Below are positions 7,735 through 7,751 of a stretch of DNA of 7,751 nucleotides, in pieces (position 1 is the first letter of the stretch; each line of letters begins with the position of its first letter). The notes beneath the pieces were generated by a model, which searched no databases, was not told the DNA's origin, and was given only the letters and a program-made list of their open reading frames with translations. A program made the position numbers and the translations under genes. Source of the stretch: Chloroflexota bacterium (GTDB lineage: Bacteria > Chloroflexota > Dehalococcoidia > UBA2979); the NCBI GenBank assembly GCA_027592975.1, contig JAQCJS010000041.1, positions 1 to 7,751 on the forward strand, read 5' to 3'.

Positions 7735-7746
7735 CCCGCGCGCGGG
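7735..7746. repeat. 12-bp perfect palindrome
   Basis: CCCGCGCGCGGG, a perfect self-complementary palindrome ten bases after the preceding hairpin. It is the third inverted repeat in about 85 bases. In such GC-rich DNA a 12-bp palindrome may be chance, so its link to the two hairpins is uncertain. Confidence 0.4.
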
Positions 7747-7751
7747 CTGTG

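Larger units (their letters stand above)
7522..7751. other. Intergenic DNA at the right end, palindrome-rich
   Basis: Upstream of the glutamate-synthase-like gene. It holds that gene's ribosome-binding site, AAAGGA at about 7529-7534 on the minus strand, and presumably its promoter. The last 90 bases carry stacked inverted repeats, entered separately. No coding frame with family signatures is seen. Confidence 0.6.

Overview
The window is about two-thirds G+C and densely coded, with Shine-Dalgarno (SD) led bacterial genes. It carries an Amt transporter, an HpaI-type aldolase, a type-2 malate/lactate dehydrogenase, an Ogt repair protein, a stand-alone glutamate-synthase-like flavoprotein, and a palindrome-rich intergenic element at the right end. 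Together these suggest a high-GC bacterium, perhaps a Chloroflexota member (Thermomicrobia or Dehalococcoidia-like) or another environmental lineage. This taxonomic guess rests on gene content and base composition only and is weak.

Layout: (1) 1-681, minus strand: the N-terminal 227 codons of an Amt ammonium transporter that runs off the left edge. (2) 682-981: divergent control region. (3) about 982-1923, plus strand: a D12-class (Dam-type) adenine-N6 DNA methyltransferase. Its conserved N-terminus has no ATG, GTG or TTG start available. (4) 1900-2292, minus strand: a small PD-(D/E)XK nuclease gene whose 3' end overlaps that of the methyltransferase by 24 nt. (5) 2295-3389 and 3394-4185, minus strand: type-2 dehydrogenase and HpaI-family aldolase; the order of transcription is aldolase, dehydrogenase, nuclease, with gaps of 4 and 2 nt. 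(6) 4356-5158, plus strand: a 67-residue Cys/His-rich protein followed by ogt. (7) 5216-5959, plus strand: two small unrecognised membrane proteins. (8) 5956-7521, minus strand: an FMN/[3Fe-4S] glutamate-synthase-domain protein with an N-terminal membrane anchor. (9) 7522-7751: intergenic DNA with three strong inverted repeats.

The most interesting part is 982-2292. The methyltransferase and nuclease look like a compact restriction-modification (or methylation-linked repair) pair arranged tail to tail. By hand count G+C is about 71% over 1201-1560, 61% over 1561-1920 and 57% over 1921-2280, and it returns to above 70% just past 2292. The step falls at or near the methyltransferase's catalytic DPPF motif and ends at the stop codon of the dehydrogenase. 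This suggests that the 3' half of the methyltransferase and the whole nuclease gene arrived together by recombination onto a resident 5' half. Residues that contact GATC in E. coli Dam are nearly all kept, so GATC is the likely target site.

The other genes form separate units: a two-enzyme 2-oxoacid/aldol catabolic operon, an alkylation-repair operon, and nitrogen-related genes at the two ends with no visible link between them.
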